DNA of 15,887 nucleotides from Anaerolineales bacterium (GTDB lineage: Bacteria; Chloroflexota; Anaerolineae; Anaerolineales; Villigracilaceae): the NCBI GenBank assembly GCA_028689195.1, contig JAQTWR010000017.1, positions 1 through 15,887 on the forward strand, in the 5' to 3' direction. A program made the translations under genes and the position numbers. The notes under the pieces are model-generated. The model was not told the DNA's origin. It ran no database searches and saw only the letters and a program-made list of their open reading frames with translations. Positions 6,434 through 14,000 of the stretch are shown piece by piece. The stretch's first letter is position 1; every line of letters begins with the position of its first letter.

Positions 6434-6468
6434 AAAACCTGACAGGTCTTAAAGACCTATCAGGTTTT
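6434..6468 (-). terminator. Terminator after the phosphatidylcholine synthase gene
   Basis: A 17-bp stem (AAAACCTGATAGGTCTT with AAGACCTGTCAGGTTTT on the minus strand, one U-G wobble, 1-nt loop) followed by a run of seven Ts on the minus strand. On the plus strand the same position would be an A-C mismatch, so the hairpin is best formed in minus-strand RNA, as expected for this gene. It lies 4 nt past the stop. Confidence 0.88.
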
Positions 6469-6471
6469 ATG

Positions 6472-7188
6472 TTAATTCTTCTTCGGGATCAAACTCAACG
6501 CAAGATAGTATGCGACATAAACGAAGGAAGCCCAGACGATCCACTTGGGCGTATTGGGATAGAGCAGCAATCCCCAAATGCCGATGGCGGCGTAGAGATA
6601 AGTAAGCCCAAGCGTGAGCGCGCGCAAATAACTATTGCGGCTGGGATAAATATATTTAATGGGGACAAAAACAAGGATGTTGAACGCGACGAGAAAACCA
6701 AAATTGACCCACTGCGGCAGGCTCATCAGAAGCATGTAAAGCGCCATCACGTTCCAATAGGATGGGAAACCCTTGAAGTGATGATCGTCGGTCTTGGCGT
6801 CGGTCTGCGTGAATTGATACGCGGATGTGATGAGGATGGAGAACGCGCCCGCCATTTGCAATCCATACGGGAGGATGTCGGCTTGCATGAGGAAGAGCGC
6901 GGGGACAACGACGTAATTGAGGTAATCGAGGATGTTGTCGAGCAGCGCGCCGTCAATCCCTTTGGCGTAGGTTTTAACGTCAGCCCAGCGCGCGAGCATA
7001 CCGTCGAAGCCGTCCACGAGCATGGCGACGACCATCCAGATAATCATCATTTTCCATTGGCGCTCGAAGATGGCGAGCATGGCTAAAAATCCCCAGATGG
7101 CGCCTGTGGCGGTAAAGAGATGCACGCCATACGCGGCAATTACGCGCAGGGGATGGGGTTTGGTTTCTATCATTGCAGAAGCGCTCAT
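6472..7188 (-). CDS. pcs: Phosphatidylcholine synthase (CDP-diacylglycerol + choline)
   Basis: A 238-residue polytopic membrane protein of the CDP-alcohol phosphatidyltransferase superfamily. The catalytic motif is complete and has the long spacing characteristic of bacterial phosphatidylcholine synthases: D62-G-x2-A-R67, 12 residues, G80-x3-D84-x3-D88. Pcs enzymes make phosphatidylcholine in one step from CDP-diacylglycerol and choline. The following DYLNYVVVPAL and HHFKGFPSYWNVMALYM segments also match that family, and length agrees (230-250). Several hydrophobic helices are evident (about 21-58, 86-110, 140-185, 190-235). ATG 7188 is preceded by AAAGGA at 8-nt spacing. The gene has its own terminator. 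A MITE lies 80-210 nt upstream and may affect its promoter. Confidence 0.88.
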   Translation of the reverse strand: MSASAMIETKPHPLRVIAAYGVHLFTATGAIWGFLAMLAIFERQWKMMIIWMVVAMLVDGFDGMLARWADVKTYAKGIDGALLDNILDYLNYVVVPALFLMQADILPYGLQMAGAFSILITSAYQFTQTDAKTDDHHFKGFPSYWNVMALYMLLMSLPQWVNFGFLVAFNILVFVPIKYIYPSRNSYLRALTLGLTYLYAAIGIWGLLLYPNTPKWIVWASFVYVAYYLALSLIPKKN

Positions 7189-7269
7189 AAAGTTAATCCT
7201 TTGGCGAAAAATTAAATACGGAATAAGTCAATAAGTAAACACGAAAACAAGGAAACTGGTTCGCTCGAA

Positions 7270-7275
7270 ATTATA
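7270..7275 (-). promoter_or_regulatory. TATAAT box next to MITE copy B, possible pcs promoter
   Basis: A perfect minus-strand TATAAT (7275-7270) lies inside the left target duplication of MITE copy B and about 80 nt upstream of pcs. The right duplication carries a second identical box (7406-7401). No good -35 is seen for either; for the left box it would fall inside the MITE. Confidence 0.35.
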
Positions 7276-7398
7276 GAGAGTGTCTAACTTTGTGGGCTAG
7301 ACACAAAGTCACGAAGACTCGAAGACGCAAAGAAACCTTTGAGGCTTGGCGTCTTTGCGCCTTCGCGTTAAAGAAAGCCCATCCTTTTAGACACTCCT
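7276..7398 (-). mobile_element. MITE-like element, copy B (123 bp, inverse of copy A)
   Basis: The reverse complement matches copy A (2197-2319) over the full 123 bp with two substitutions: TTTAGCCC versus TCTAGCCC near one end, and a terminal CTCCC versus CTCTC. It is flanked by perfect 8-bp direct repeats AAATTATA (7268-7275 and 7399-7406), different from those of copy A, so the two are independent insertions. The ends are GAGTGTCTAA and TTAGACACTCC. It sits between the terminator of the secreted-protein gene and the pcs coding region. It is non-coding and has no transposase. Confidence 0.88.
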
Positions 7399-7415
7399 AA
7401 ATTATACAGGGAAGT

Positions 7416-7444
7416 AAAAAAAGCGACGGTTGAAAACAACCGCC
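7416..7444 (-). terminator. Rho-independent terminator of the secreted-protein gene
   Basis: In minus-strand RNA GGCGGTTG-TTTT-CAACCG folds with at least 6 perfect base pairs and is followed by GTCGC and a run of seven Ts (plus-strand A-tract 7416-7422). It lies about 80 nt past the stop of the 891-codon gene, behind a second stronger hairpin. Confidence 0.75.
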
Positions 7445-7467
7445 ATTTTTTTGCGCGTAATGGATAA

Positions 7468-7491
7468 GGGGGCTGTCCGAAGACAGCCCCC
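7468..7491 (-). other. Stable UUCG-capped hairpin after the secreted-protein gene
   Basis: In minus-strand RNA GGGGGCTGTC-TTCG-GACAGCCCCC is a perfect 10-bp stem with an exceptionally stable UUCG tetraloop. No U-run follows directly. Together with the terminator 25 nt downstream it could protect the mRNA 3' end or help termination. Confidence 0.75.
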
Positions 7492-7523
7492 GGTCTTTCT
7501 GTATCTTGTCGCTAAAAACTTAC

Positions 7524-10199
7524 TTACGGCAAGAGATAGGTGATCGTGAGGACAGGTTGAAGCGTGGCAGATTCGCCGCTGAAGAACGTAAGATAGTCGG
7601 CTGCCGTATTGCCGTTGGAGCCTCTGGCAAACTTGACGCGGAATTGCGTAAGCGCCGTGCTGCTCACAGAAGGCAGGGCGGCGGGTTTAAGCGCGGCAAC
7701 ATACCAAACGCCGGAAGCAAACGCATCTGTGCTGTTGTTGAGGCTGGAAAGCGCCTCGAAGTCACTGGCAGCCAGAGCCGCAGTTCCAAAGGACGGGGTG
7801 ACAATATCCGTCATCAGCGGACCGAAGCCGGTGACTGTTCCTACAGCGCCGCCGCTTCTCAGGTACAAGCTGGCGTCCAATACCACAGCGCCATCAGTCA
7901 AAGCCGCGCCCGTATCGAAGGAAACAACGGAGCGGAATTGTCGCTTCTGCACGTTATCGCCAACCAGCAAATAACCGCCGGTGGCGCTGAAGGGTCCGCC
8001 GACAAGGCTGGCGGGAGCGGATTCAAGAATCCAGCCGTCTTCCGCGGCAGAGCTCTTCACATTGGCAGTAAGAGCGACAACATTCCAAGTATAGGTCGCG
8101 GGGGTCGCTTCGTAGTTCGAGCTTGTATCGTAAGCGCGCACGTTGAATGTGTGCGAACCAACCCCAAGGTTTGTGTAATCCGCAACGGCGCCGACTGTGC
8201 AGTCAGCCCATGCGCCGCCGTCCAATTGACAGTCAAATCCGGCAACGTCGGTAGCGGCATTGCTGAACGCGAAGTGAGCGCTGGCAGAGTTGCTGGGGTC
8301 GGTGGGCATCGCGTTGATAACGGTGCCATTCGGGGCGGTAGCGTCGGCATTCCAGCAGGAATTATTGCTGAACGCGGCAACGCTTGTGTACCATTCCGCG
8401 GCGGTGGAGCCGCGCAGGTATTCGCTGGTGAAGAAGAATTCGCAGCCGTCAGGAGCGAGGTCTAAGGCGCTGTAATCGCCCCAGCGATAGCCTAACCCAA
8501 GTTGCGAGCCGGCGGCGGTTGTAGTGCTGACCGCTACCTTCTCAGTGCGCGGAAGGGTGTTCAACGGGTCGGTGAATAAGCGTCCAGAGTACGCCATGTT
8601 CGGGGCATAGGTGGAGCTGGAAACGCTGTAGCCTACGGCAATATTGCCCATCGCATCCATCGCGGCGGAGCCCATCCAGCGGCTCTTGGCGTCGGGGGCG
8701 AGGTCGCCATACTGGTGGACGCCCCAAGTCGCGCCGCTGTCAGTACTTTGCAGCTCGTACCAGCGGATGCCGGCGTAGCCGTTATTGAGGGCGGGGTCGG
8801 TGTTCGCGTCTACGGTGTGATTGACAACCAGAGTAAAGTGAGCAGGCTGTCCAAGAGCGGGAGTATCCGCCGCGAAATTGCGGAATTGCAGGCGGTACAT
8901 CAGACGGTCGGCAATCGCGTCTACGCCGACGGTGGTATTGGGCTGCGGAATACAGTTGCGCGCATAGCCCGCGCAAACTTCAGAGTCGAAGGGGGCTACG
9001 GGCACGGCTGCCAGAGGCGCAAACGAAGCGGTACCGGCTGCCCAATTTGTCGTGAAGGTCCAAATCTGAAGTTGGTCGGGCGAGTAACCCCAAGAGTCAT
9101 CATCGAATTGCATGAAGAAGTTGGGAGCGCCTACGGGAGCGGGAGCGCCTTCCATATCAGAGGGCAACATGCCGCCCAAAACACAGGCAGGCTCGGCGCC
9201 CGTCGTGCAGGAGGGATATGTGTCAATGTAGATCATGCGCGCGGTAGCTGCGACCGCAGGATTCGCGCTGGACATTACGTCGCGTTCAAATACCGCCACG
9301 CCTTGACCGCGCCATGCCGAAGCCGCTTCGGGCGCAAACTGGTTGATGGACATGTAGTAGCCATCCTGCCAGGTGCCGAATTTGGGATAGTCGTTCATCA
9401 CGTTGAAGCTGTAGCGATACAGATTCCACGAACCCAGCGGGTTGGCGGTCTGCGAAACGGCGATACATTCAAAATATGGTCCGCCGGCTACGCCATAGTT
9501 GGGCAGCGCGAACTGGGTAAGCACCCAAACGCTTTTGGCTTCATCAAAGAACACAACGGGGTCGCCGTCATCCCAGACGTCGCAAACGCCGTCGTTAGTG
9601 TTCTTCCACAGCGTGCTGATCTTCTGCGGAGCGTAAATATTCATCGGGAACACGCCGTTGGGGCTCACTGTGGTCAAGTCCCAAATCGTAAAGGTGCTGT
9701 TGACCGTCTGAATATAATACAGATCGCTTGCCGCGCCGTTGGTATCGGGCGGGTACACGCCGTAGCCGAAGATGGCGCGGTTATTGCCCTGATTCAAGCC
9801 CGCCCATGCGGCGTCCAAACTGGGCATGGGAACATCGATGAGTTTCTTCTGGGGGGGAAGCACATTGGCTCTGTCGCTGGAGCGCGCAAAACCGGAAGGG
9901 GAATTCGCGTTCCCCGTTCTGCGCGGAATCTGGAAATCGCCGCGCGTCATTTTGAGCGGAAGCGGGTCAGGACCTGGGTTGGGCCAGTCTTCCACGCGGA
10001 CGGGGGCGGTCAATTGCGCAAGGGGAAGGGTGGTTACGAAGAATTTGTCCGCAGCGACGGCGGTACCGGGGATGCCCGAGACGCCCATCGGTCTTTCGGC
10101 GATAGGCGCGGCGGTAGCCGGTATCGTCATAGACAAAATCAAAACGGAAACGAACAATAATCCCACTATTTTCATCAAACGAGAGTTTTTTGTTTTCAT
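7524..10199 (-). CDS. Large secreted protein with propeller-like core and C-terminal beta domains, function unknown
   Basis: An 891-residue exported protein. Residues 1-31 form a signal peptide: a basic start, a hydrophobic stretch IVGLLFVSVLIL, and an ATA-A cleavage site. Residues about 120-615 have repeats of Asp/Trp-rich strands reminiscent of a sialidase- or propeller-like fold: GDPVVFFDEAKSVWVLTQF, YECIAVSQT-like FECIAVSQTANPLGSW, NDYPKFGTWQDGYYMSINQF, MLPSDMEG, RWGDYSALDLAPDGCEFFF. Such proteins are met in secretomes of Chloroflexota and similar bacteria; no catalytic motif is recognised. Residues about 620-710 look like an Ig-like domain (FDCQLDGGAWADC, LGVGSHTFNVRAYDTSSNY). Residues about 715-891 resemble DNRLRE-type beta-sandwich domains of cell-surface proteins (FRSVVSFDTG, LDASLYLRSGG). 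ATG 10199 has AAAGGA about 9 nt upstream. It is a single gene with its own terminator. Confidence 0.85.
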   Translation of the reverse strand: MKTKNSRLMKIVGLLFVSVLILSMTIPATAAPIAERPMGVSGIPGTAVAADKFFVTTLPLAQLTAPVRVEDWPNPGPDPLPLKMTRGDFQIPRRTGNANSPSGFARSSDRANVLPPQKKLIDVPMPSLDAAWAGLNQGNNRAIFGYGVYPPDTNGAASDLYYIQTVNSTFTIWDLTTVSPNGVFPMNIYAPQKISTLWKNTNDGVCDVWDDGDPVVFFDEAKSVWVLTQFALPNYGVAGGPYFECIAVSQTANPLGSWNLYRYSFNVMNDYPKFGTWQDGYYMSINQFAPEAASAWRGQGVAVFERDVMSSANPAVAATARMIYIDTYPSCTTGAEPACVLGGMLPSDMEGAPAPVGAPNFFMQFDDDSWGYSPDQLQIWTFTTNWAAGTASFAPLAAVPVAPFDSEVCAGYARNCIPQPNTTVGVDAIADRLMYRLQFRNFAADTPALGQPAHFTLVVNHTVDANTDPALNNGYAGIRWYELQSTDSGATWGVHQYGDLAPDAKSRWMGSAAMDAMGNIAVGYSVSSSTYAPNMAYSGRLFTDPLNTLPRTEKVAVSTTTAAGSQLGLGYRWGDYSALDLAPDGCEFFFTSEYLRGSTAAEWYTSVAAFSNNSCWNADATAPNGTVINAMPTDPSNSASAHFAFSNAATDVAGFDCQLDGGAWADCTVGAVADYTNLGVGSHTFNVRAYDTSSNYEATPATYTWNVVALTANVKSSAAEDGWILESAPASLVGGPFSATGGYLLVGDNVQKRQFRSVVSFDTGAALTDGAVVLDASLYLRSGGAVGTVTGFGPLMTDIVTPSFGTAALAASDFEALSSLNNSTDAFASGVWYVAALKPAALPSVSSTALTQFRVKFARGSNGNTAADYLTFFSGESATLQPVLTITYLLP

Positions 10200-10530
10200 C
10201 CTACATAATCCTTTTTTAGAAAATATGTCTTACGGAGTGTTTTGAATTTACTGTTTGATATTGCCTGTTTTGTCTATTATTATTTTGTTAAATGACGCCT
10301 CCTTTTATCGTACTCGAAATCATTCCCCCGTTGACATACGCGCTCGTTCCAACAGAGCCGTGTATGAACCAGCAACGATTCGCAATGGCGCGCCTTTTAG
10401 GAGCGGAAGTCGCGTTTACGCACGCGCCGACTTTACAATCTCGCTGCTTCATATCGGCCCCATTATAAACATGCAAATTGTTTCTGACAACCGCAAAATG
10501 AGAAAAAAGGGCGCGCAATTCAAAAAACAA
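10200..10530. other. Gene-free upstream region of the secreted-protein gene
   Basis: About 330 bases without a credible gene. The first 110 are AT-rich (minus-strand TAATAAT at about 10278-10284, possible -10) and include the AAAGGA ribosome-binding site. The rest shows no repeat or motif I can name. A 108-codon plus-strand open frame beginning at 10255 runs through the hairpin at 10531 and is not supported as a gene. Confidence 0.5.
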
Positions 10531-10565
10531 AAGACCTCGGAGATTTGTGAAATCTCCGAGGTCTT
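10531..10565 (-). terminator. Terminator-like hairpin upstream of the secreted-protein gene
   Basis: A perfect 16-bp stem AAGACCTCGGAGATTT / AAATCTCCGAGGTCTT with a 3-nt loop. On the minus strand it is followed by TTGTTTTTTG, so it would act on minus-strand transcripts. It is about 470 nt past the ileS stop, behind the main ileS terminator, with which it shares the stem core. Confidence 0.7.
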
Positions 10566-10575
10566 CTATTCGCTG

Positions 10576-10674
10576 GGCTAAAGCCGCCTGCTCAATACAT
10601 GGAAGCCCTTCGGGCTGATGGCAAGTCGGCTGAAGCCGACTTCCACGAACTGAGGCGGGAATTCATTCCCCGCC
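10576..10674. repeat. Cluster of four small hairpins (dispersed-repeat type)
   Basis: Four short palindromes follow within 100 bp: GGCT-AA-AGCC (10576-10585), AGCCC-TTC-GGGCT (10604-10616), AAGTCGGCT-GA-AGCCGACTT (10623-10642), and GGCGGGAAT with ATTCCCCGCC (10654-10674, one bulge). There is no coding potential. The make-up resembles multi-hairpin repeats dispersed in genomes of several phyla; a family name is not assigned. Confidence 0.65.
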
Positions 10675-10713
10675 GAATCCCGTTACGCAAACCAAAATAT
10701 TAAGGAAGTCGTT

Positions 10714-10953
10714 CCAAACAAGTCAGTACATCTTTCCAAAAATGTACTGATGTTTTTATTAAAATGTAAGTAACCCAAGTTGCTACCATGTTTTCTGGGT
10801 AAAAAAATCTCAGACCCTTGCCACAGATTTCACCGATTTGCGCGGATTTTTTTTCAAATTAGTGAAAATCCGTGTAATCCGTGGCAAAAGAACTAAAAAA
10901 ACTGGTAAAGGTGGCAACTTGCGTTAAGTACATTTTCCCAAACTTGTCAGTAC
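10714..10953. repeat. Imperfect inverted-repeat element with a nested 70-bp repeat
   Basis: Two 27-nt arms at 10761-10787 and 10910-10936 are inverted with 23 of 27 matches (core CAAGTTGC with GCAACTTG). Outside them CCAAACAAGTCAGTAC (10714-10729) and CCAAACTTGTCAGTAC (10938-10953) are direct repeats (14/16). CAGTACAT also forms an inverted repeat with ATGTACTG (10724-10749). The interior holds the TTGCCAC/GTGGCAA repeat. No open frame is seen. It is possibly a decayed non-autonomous element. Confidence 0.55.
10818..10887. repeat. TTGCCAC...GTGGCAA dispersed repeat, copy 1
   Basis: A 70-bp unit starting TTGCCACAGATTTCAC and ending GTGTAATCCGTGGCAA, with imperfect terminal inverted repeats (GCCAC/GTGGC and ATTTCAC/GTGTAAT). 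A clearly related copy lies at 14244-14314. Repeats of the form CACAGATTTCAC...AATCCGTGGC are common in environmental bacterial genomes. Confidence 0.75.
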
Positions 10954-10965
10954 TTTTTTCATCAA

Positions 10966-11002
10966 AAAGACCTCGGAGGTTTTGGAAACCTCCGAGGTCT
11001 TT
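10966..11002 (-). terminator. Terminator of ileS
   Basis: A perfect 17-bp stem AAAGACCTCGGAGGTTT / AAACCTCCGAGGTCTTT with a 3-nt loop, followed on the minus strand by a T-run. It begins 28 nt past the ileS stop. It shares the GACCTCGGAG arm with the hairpin at 10531. Confidence 0.9.
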
Positions 11003-11030
11003 CCTAATTACCTAATTACCTAATCCCTCA

Positions 11031-14000
11031 TCACTTCCCCGCCTTCACCAACCCCACCTTCACCGTCTCACCTTCAAACCCATCCTCCACCACGGACGAG
11101 CCAGCGGGCGCGGCGGCAAAACTCAACTTCGTCGTCAGCGTTTCGGACTTGATGTACTCCTCATGCTTCTCGATCGCAGACTTCAAGGTCGCGCTGGCTT
11201 CGACGTATAACTCAATGCGGTCAACCACGTCGAGGTCGGCAGTCTTGCGGAGATCCTGCACGCGGCGGACAAATTCGCGGGCGAGACCTTCGCCGATCAG
11301 TTCGGGCGTCAGGTCGGTGACGAGGGCGGCGACGTATGCGCCATCTTCCGCCACGGCAAACCCAGACTTGGCTTGCGCTTTCACTTCCACTTCTTCAGCG
11401 GTGATCTCCAGCGTTTCGTCGCCGACTTTTACGGGCAGCGTTTTGCCAGCCATAAACGTGGACGCGACTTCTTCCGCGTTCATTGCAAAGATCGCCTTTT
11501 GGATGGCGGGGAACTTGTTGCCGTATTTCTGTCCGAGTTGCTTGGCGTACGGCTTGACCGTATGCGAAACCGCTTCGGTTGCCGCGTCGAGCAGACGCAC
11601 TTCTTTGACGTTCAATTCATCCGCGATGGTGTCCACGTTGTTCATCAACGCGGCGCGTTCGCTGGCAGTCCCAACGGAGAACGCGGCAGCGGCGAGCGGC
11701 TGACGCACTTTGCGATTCGCCTTCTGGCGCGCGGAGTGACCGAGCGAGACGAGTTTCATCACGAGGTTCATATCGCGGTTGAGCGATTCGTCAATGAACT
11801 CTTCCATCACCGCGGGCCATTCCGCCAGGTGAACGGATTCGGGCGCGGTCTCGTCAATCGAACGGACGAGGTTCTGGTACAGTTCTTCCGCGAGGAAAGG
11901 CATGGCGGGCGCGATCAACTTGGCGACGGTGACCAGCGCGGTGTAGAGAGTCGAATACGCGGCTTGTTTATCCGCGCTGGAGTCGTTCTTCCAGAAGCGG
12001 CGGCGCGAGCGGCGCACGTACCAGGTCGAAAGCGTTTCAACAAATTTTTCAACGGGACGAGTCGCATTGGTCGCGTCGTATTCTTCGTAGGCTTTGGTCA
12101 CGTCGCGCACAAGGACATTCAACTCGGAGAGCAGCCAACGATCCAAATCATTCGTCGCGGCATTCACGGTCAAGCCTTGCGGTTTGTCGAGATTCGCGTA
12201 CGTGATGAAGAACGAGTACACGTTCCACAGCGTCAGCGTGAAACTGCGAATCACGTCGCCAACAAGATCAGCCGAGAAGCGGCGTTCCTGCCCCGCGGGC
12301 GAAGCGGTGTAAAGATACCAGCGCAGCGCGTCCGCGCCATGCACGTTGAGCACATCCCACGGCTGGACGATGTTGCCGAGCGACTTGGACATCTTACGAC
12401 CTTCCGCGTCTTGAATGTGACCGAGGCAGATGACGTTTTTGAACGAGACTTCATCGTTGAGCAAAGTGGAAATCGCGTGCAGCGAATAGAACCAGCCGCG
12501 CGTTTGATCCACCGCTTCGCAGATGTAGTCCGCGGGATACTGCGCCTCGAACTTATCTTTATTCTCAAACGGATAATGCCACTGCGCGTACGGCATGGAA
12601 CCAGAGTCAAACCACACGTCAATCAAATCTTTGACGCGCGTCATCTTGCCGCCGCATTCTTCGCATTTCCAATGGACGTTATCCACATGCGGGCGGTGTA
12701 AATCCAATTCGCTTAAATCCTTGCCCGCTTTTTCAGACATCTCTTTGACCGAACCAACGCATTCGCGGTGTTTGCAATCGTCGCATTCCCAAACGGGCAG
12801 CGGCGTGCCCCAATAACGCTCGCGGCTCAACGACCAGTCAATGTTATTTTCCAACCAGTTGCCGAAGCGTCCGTTCTTGATGTGATCGGGAACCCAATTG
12901 ATGGTTTTGTTCAACCCCACGAGTCGATCCTTCTTCGCGCTGGTGCGGATGTACCACGACTCGCGCGCATAATACAACAGCGGAGTTTTACAGCGCCAGC
13001 AGAACGGATACGTGTGCGTAAATTTTCCCGCGCGGAAGAGCAATCCGCGCGCGCGCAAATCTTCGATGATTTGCGGATCCGCGTCCTTGACAAACACTCC
13101 GCGCCACGGCGTGATTTCAGGGATGAACGTGCCATCGGGCTGCACGGTCAACAGGATCGGCAGATCGTGTAGTTTGCCCATTTCCATGTCTTCCGCGCCG
13201 AACGCAGGCGCTTGATGAACGAGACCCGAACCATCTTCGGTGGTGACAAAATCCGCGAGCAGGACATAATACGCGGGTTTGTCCACGGGCATGAATGTAT
13301 ACAGCGGCTGATATTTCTGCCCCTTGAGTTTCTTGCCCTTGAACGTCTCCAGTACTTTGACTTCTTCACCCGCGAAAATTTTCTCGACGAGATTCTTCGC
13401 GAGGATGAGTTTTTCCTTCGTGCCTTCGTTATCGCGCTCGATGGTGACGTAATCCACTTCGGGGTGCGCGGCGATAGCCACGTTGGACGGCAGCGTCCAC
13501 GGAGTCGTCGTCCACACCAACAGCGACGTATCGGGGTTATCCACGAGCGGGAAGCGCACAAACACGGAGGGATCTTCCGCGTCTTCATAACCCAGCGCAA
13601 CTTCATGGTCGGAGAGTGGCGTGCCGCAGCGCGGGCAATACGGGACAATTTTATAGCCCTTGAAGAGCAAGTCCTTCTCCCAGAAACTTTTGAGAATCCA
13701 CCAGACCGACTCGATATACTCGTTGTGATAGGTCACGTACGCGGTATCGAGGTCAACCCAGAATGCGATTCGGTCAGTGAGTTTCTCCCACTCCTGAATA
13801 TAGGTAAAGACCGAGTTACGGCATAATTCGTTAAATTTATCCACGCCGTATTCTTCGATCTGCTGCTTGTTCGTGAAACCAAGTTGCTTCTCGACTTCGA
13901 TTTCCACGGGCAGACCATGCGTGTCCCAGCCGCCGCGCCGCGAGACGTGATATCCGCGCATGATCTTATAACGCGGGAACATATCCTTAAACGCGCGCGC

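Noticed and set aside
7468..7491. GGGGGCTGTC hairpin as a riboswitch
   Set aside because: It lies after the stop codon of one gene and before the U-tailed terminator, with no aptamer-like conserved sequence around it.
8715..10160. 481-codon plus-strand open frame opposite the secreted-protein gene
   Set aside because: It is antisense to a gene with a signal peptide and recognisable domains. Its composition (rich in Arg, Gly, His) is that of a reverse-frame shadow in GC-rich DNA, and no motif is recognisable.
10255..10581. 108-codon plus-strand open frame in the gene-free region
   Set aside because: It reads through the 16-bp perfect hairpin at 10531-10565, has no ribosome-binding site and resembles no family.
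11373..12701. 442-codon plus-strand open frame opposite ileS
   Set aside because: It lies wholly inside ileS, whose frame is certain. The product is rich in Arg, Phe and His with no family resemblance.
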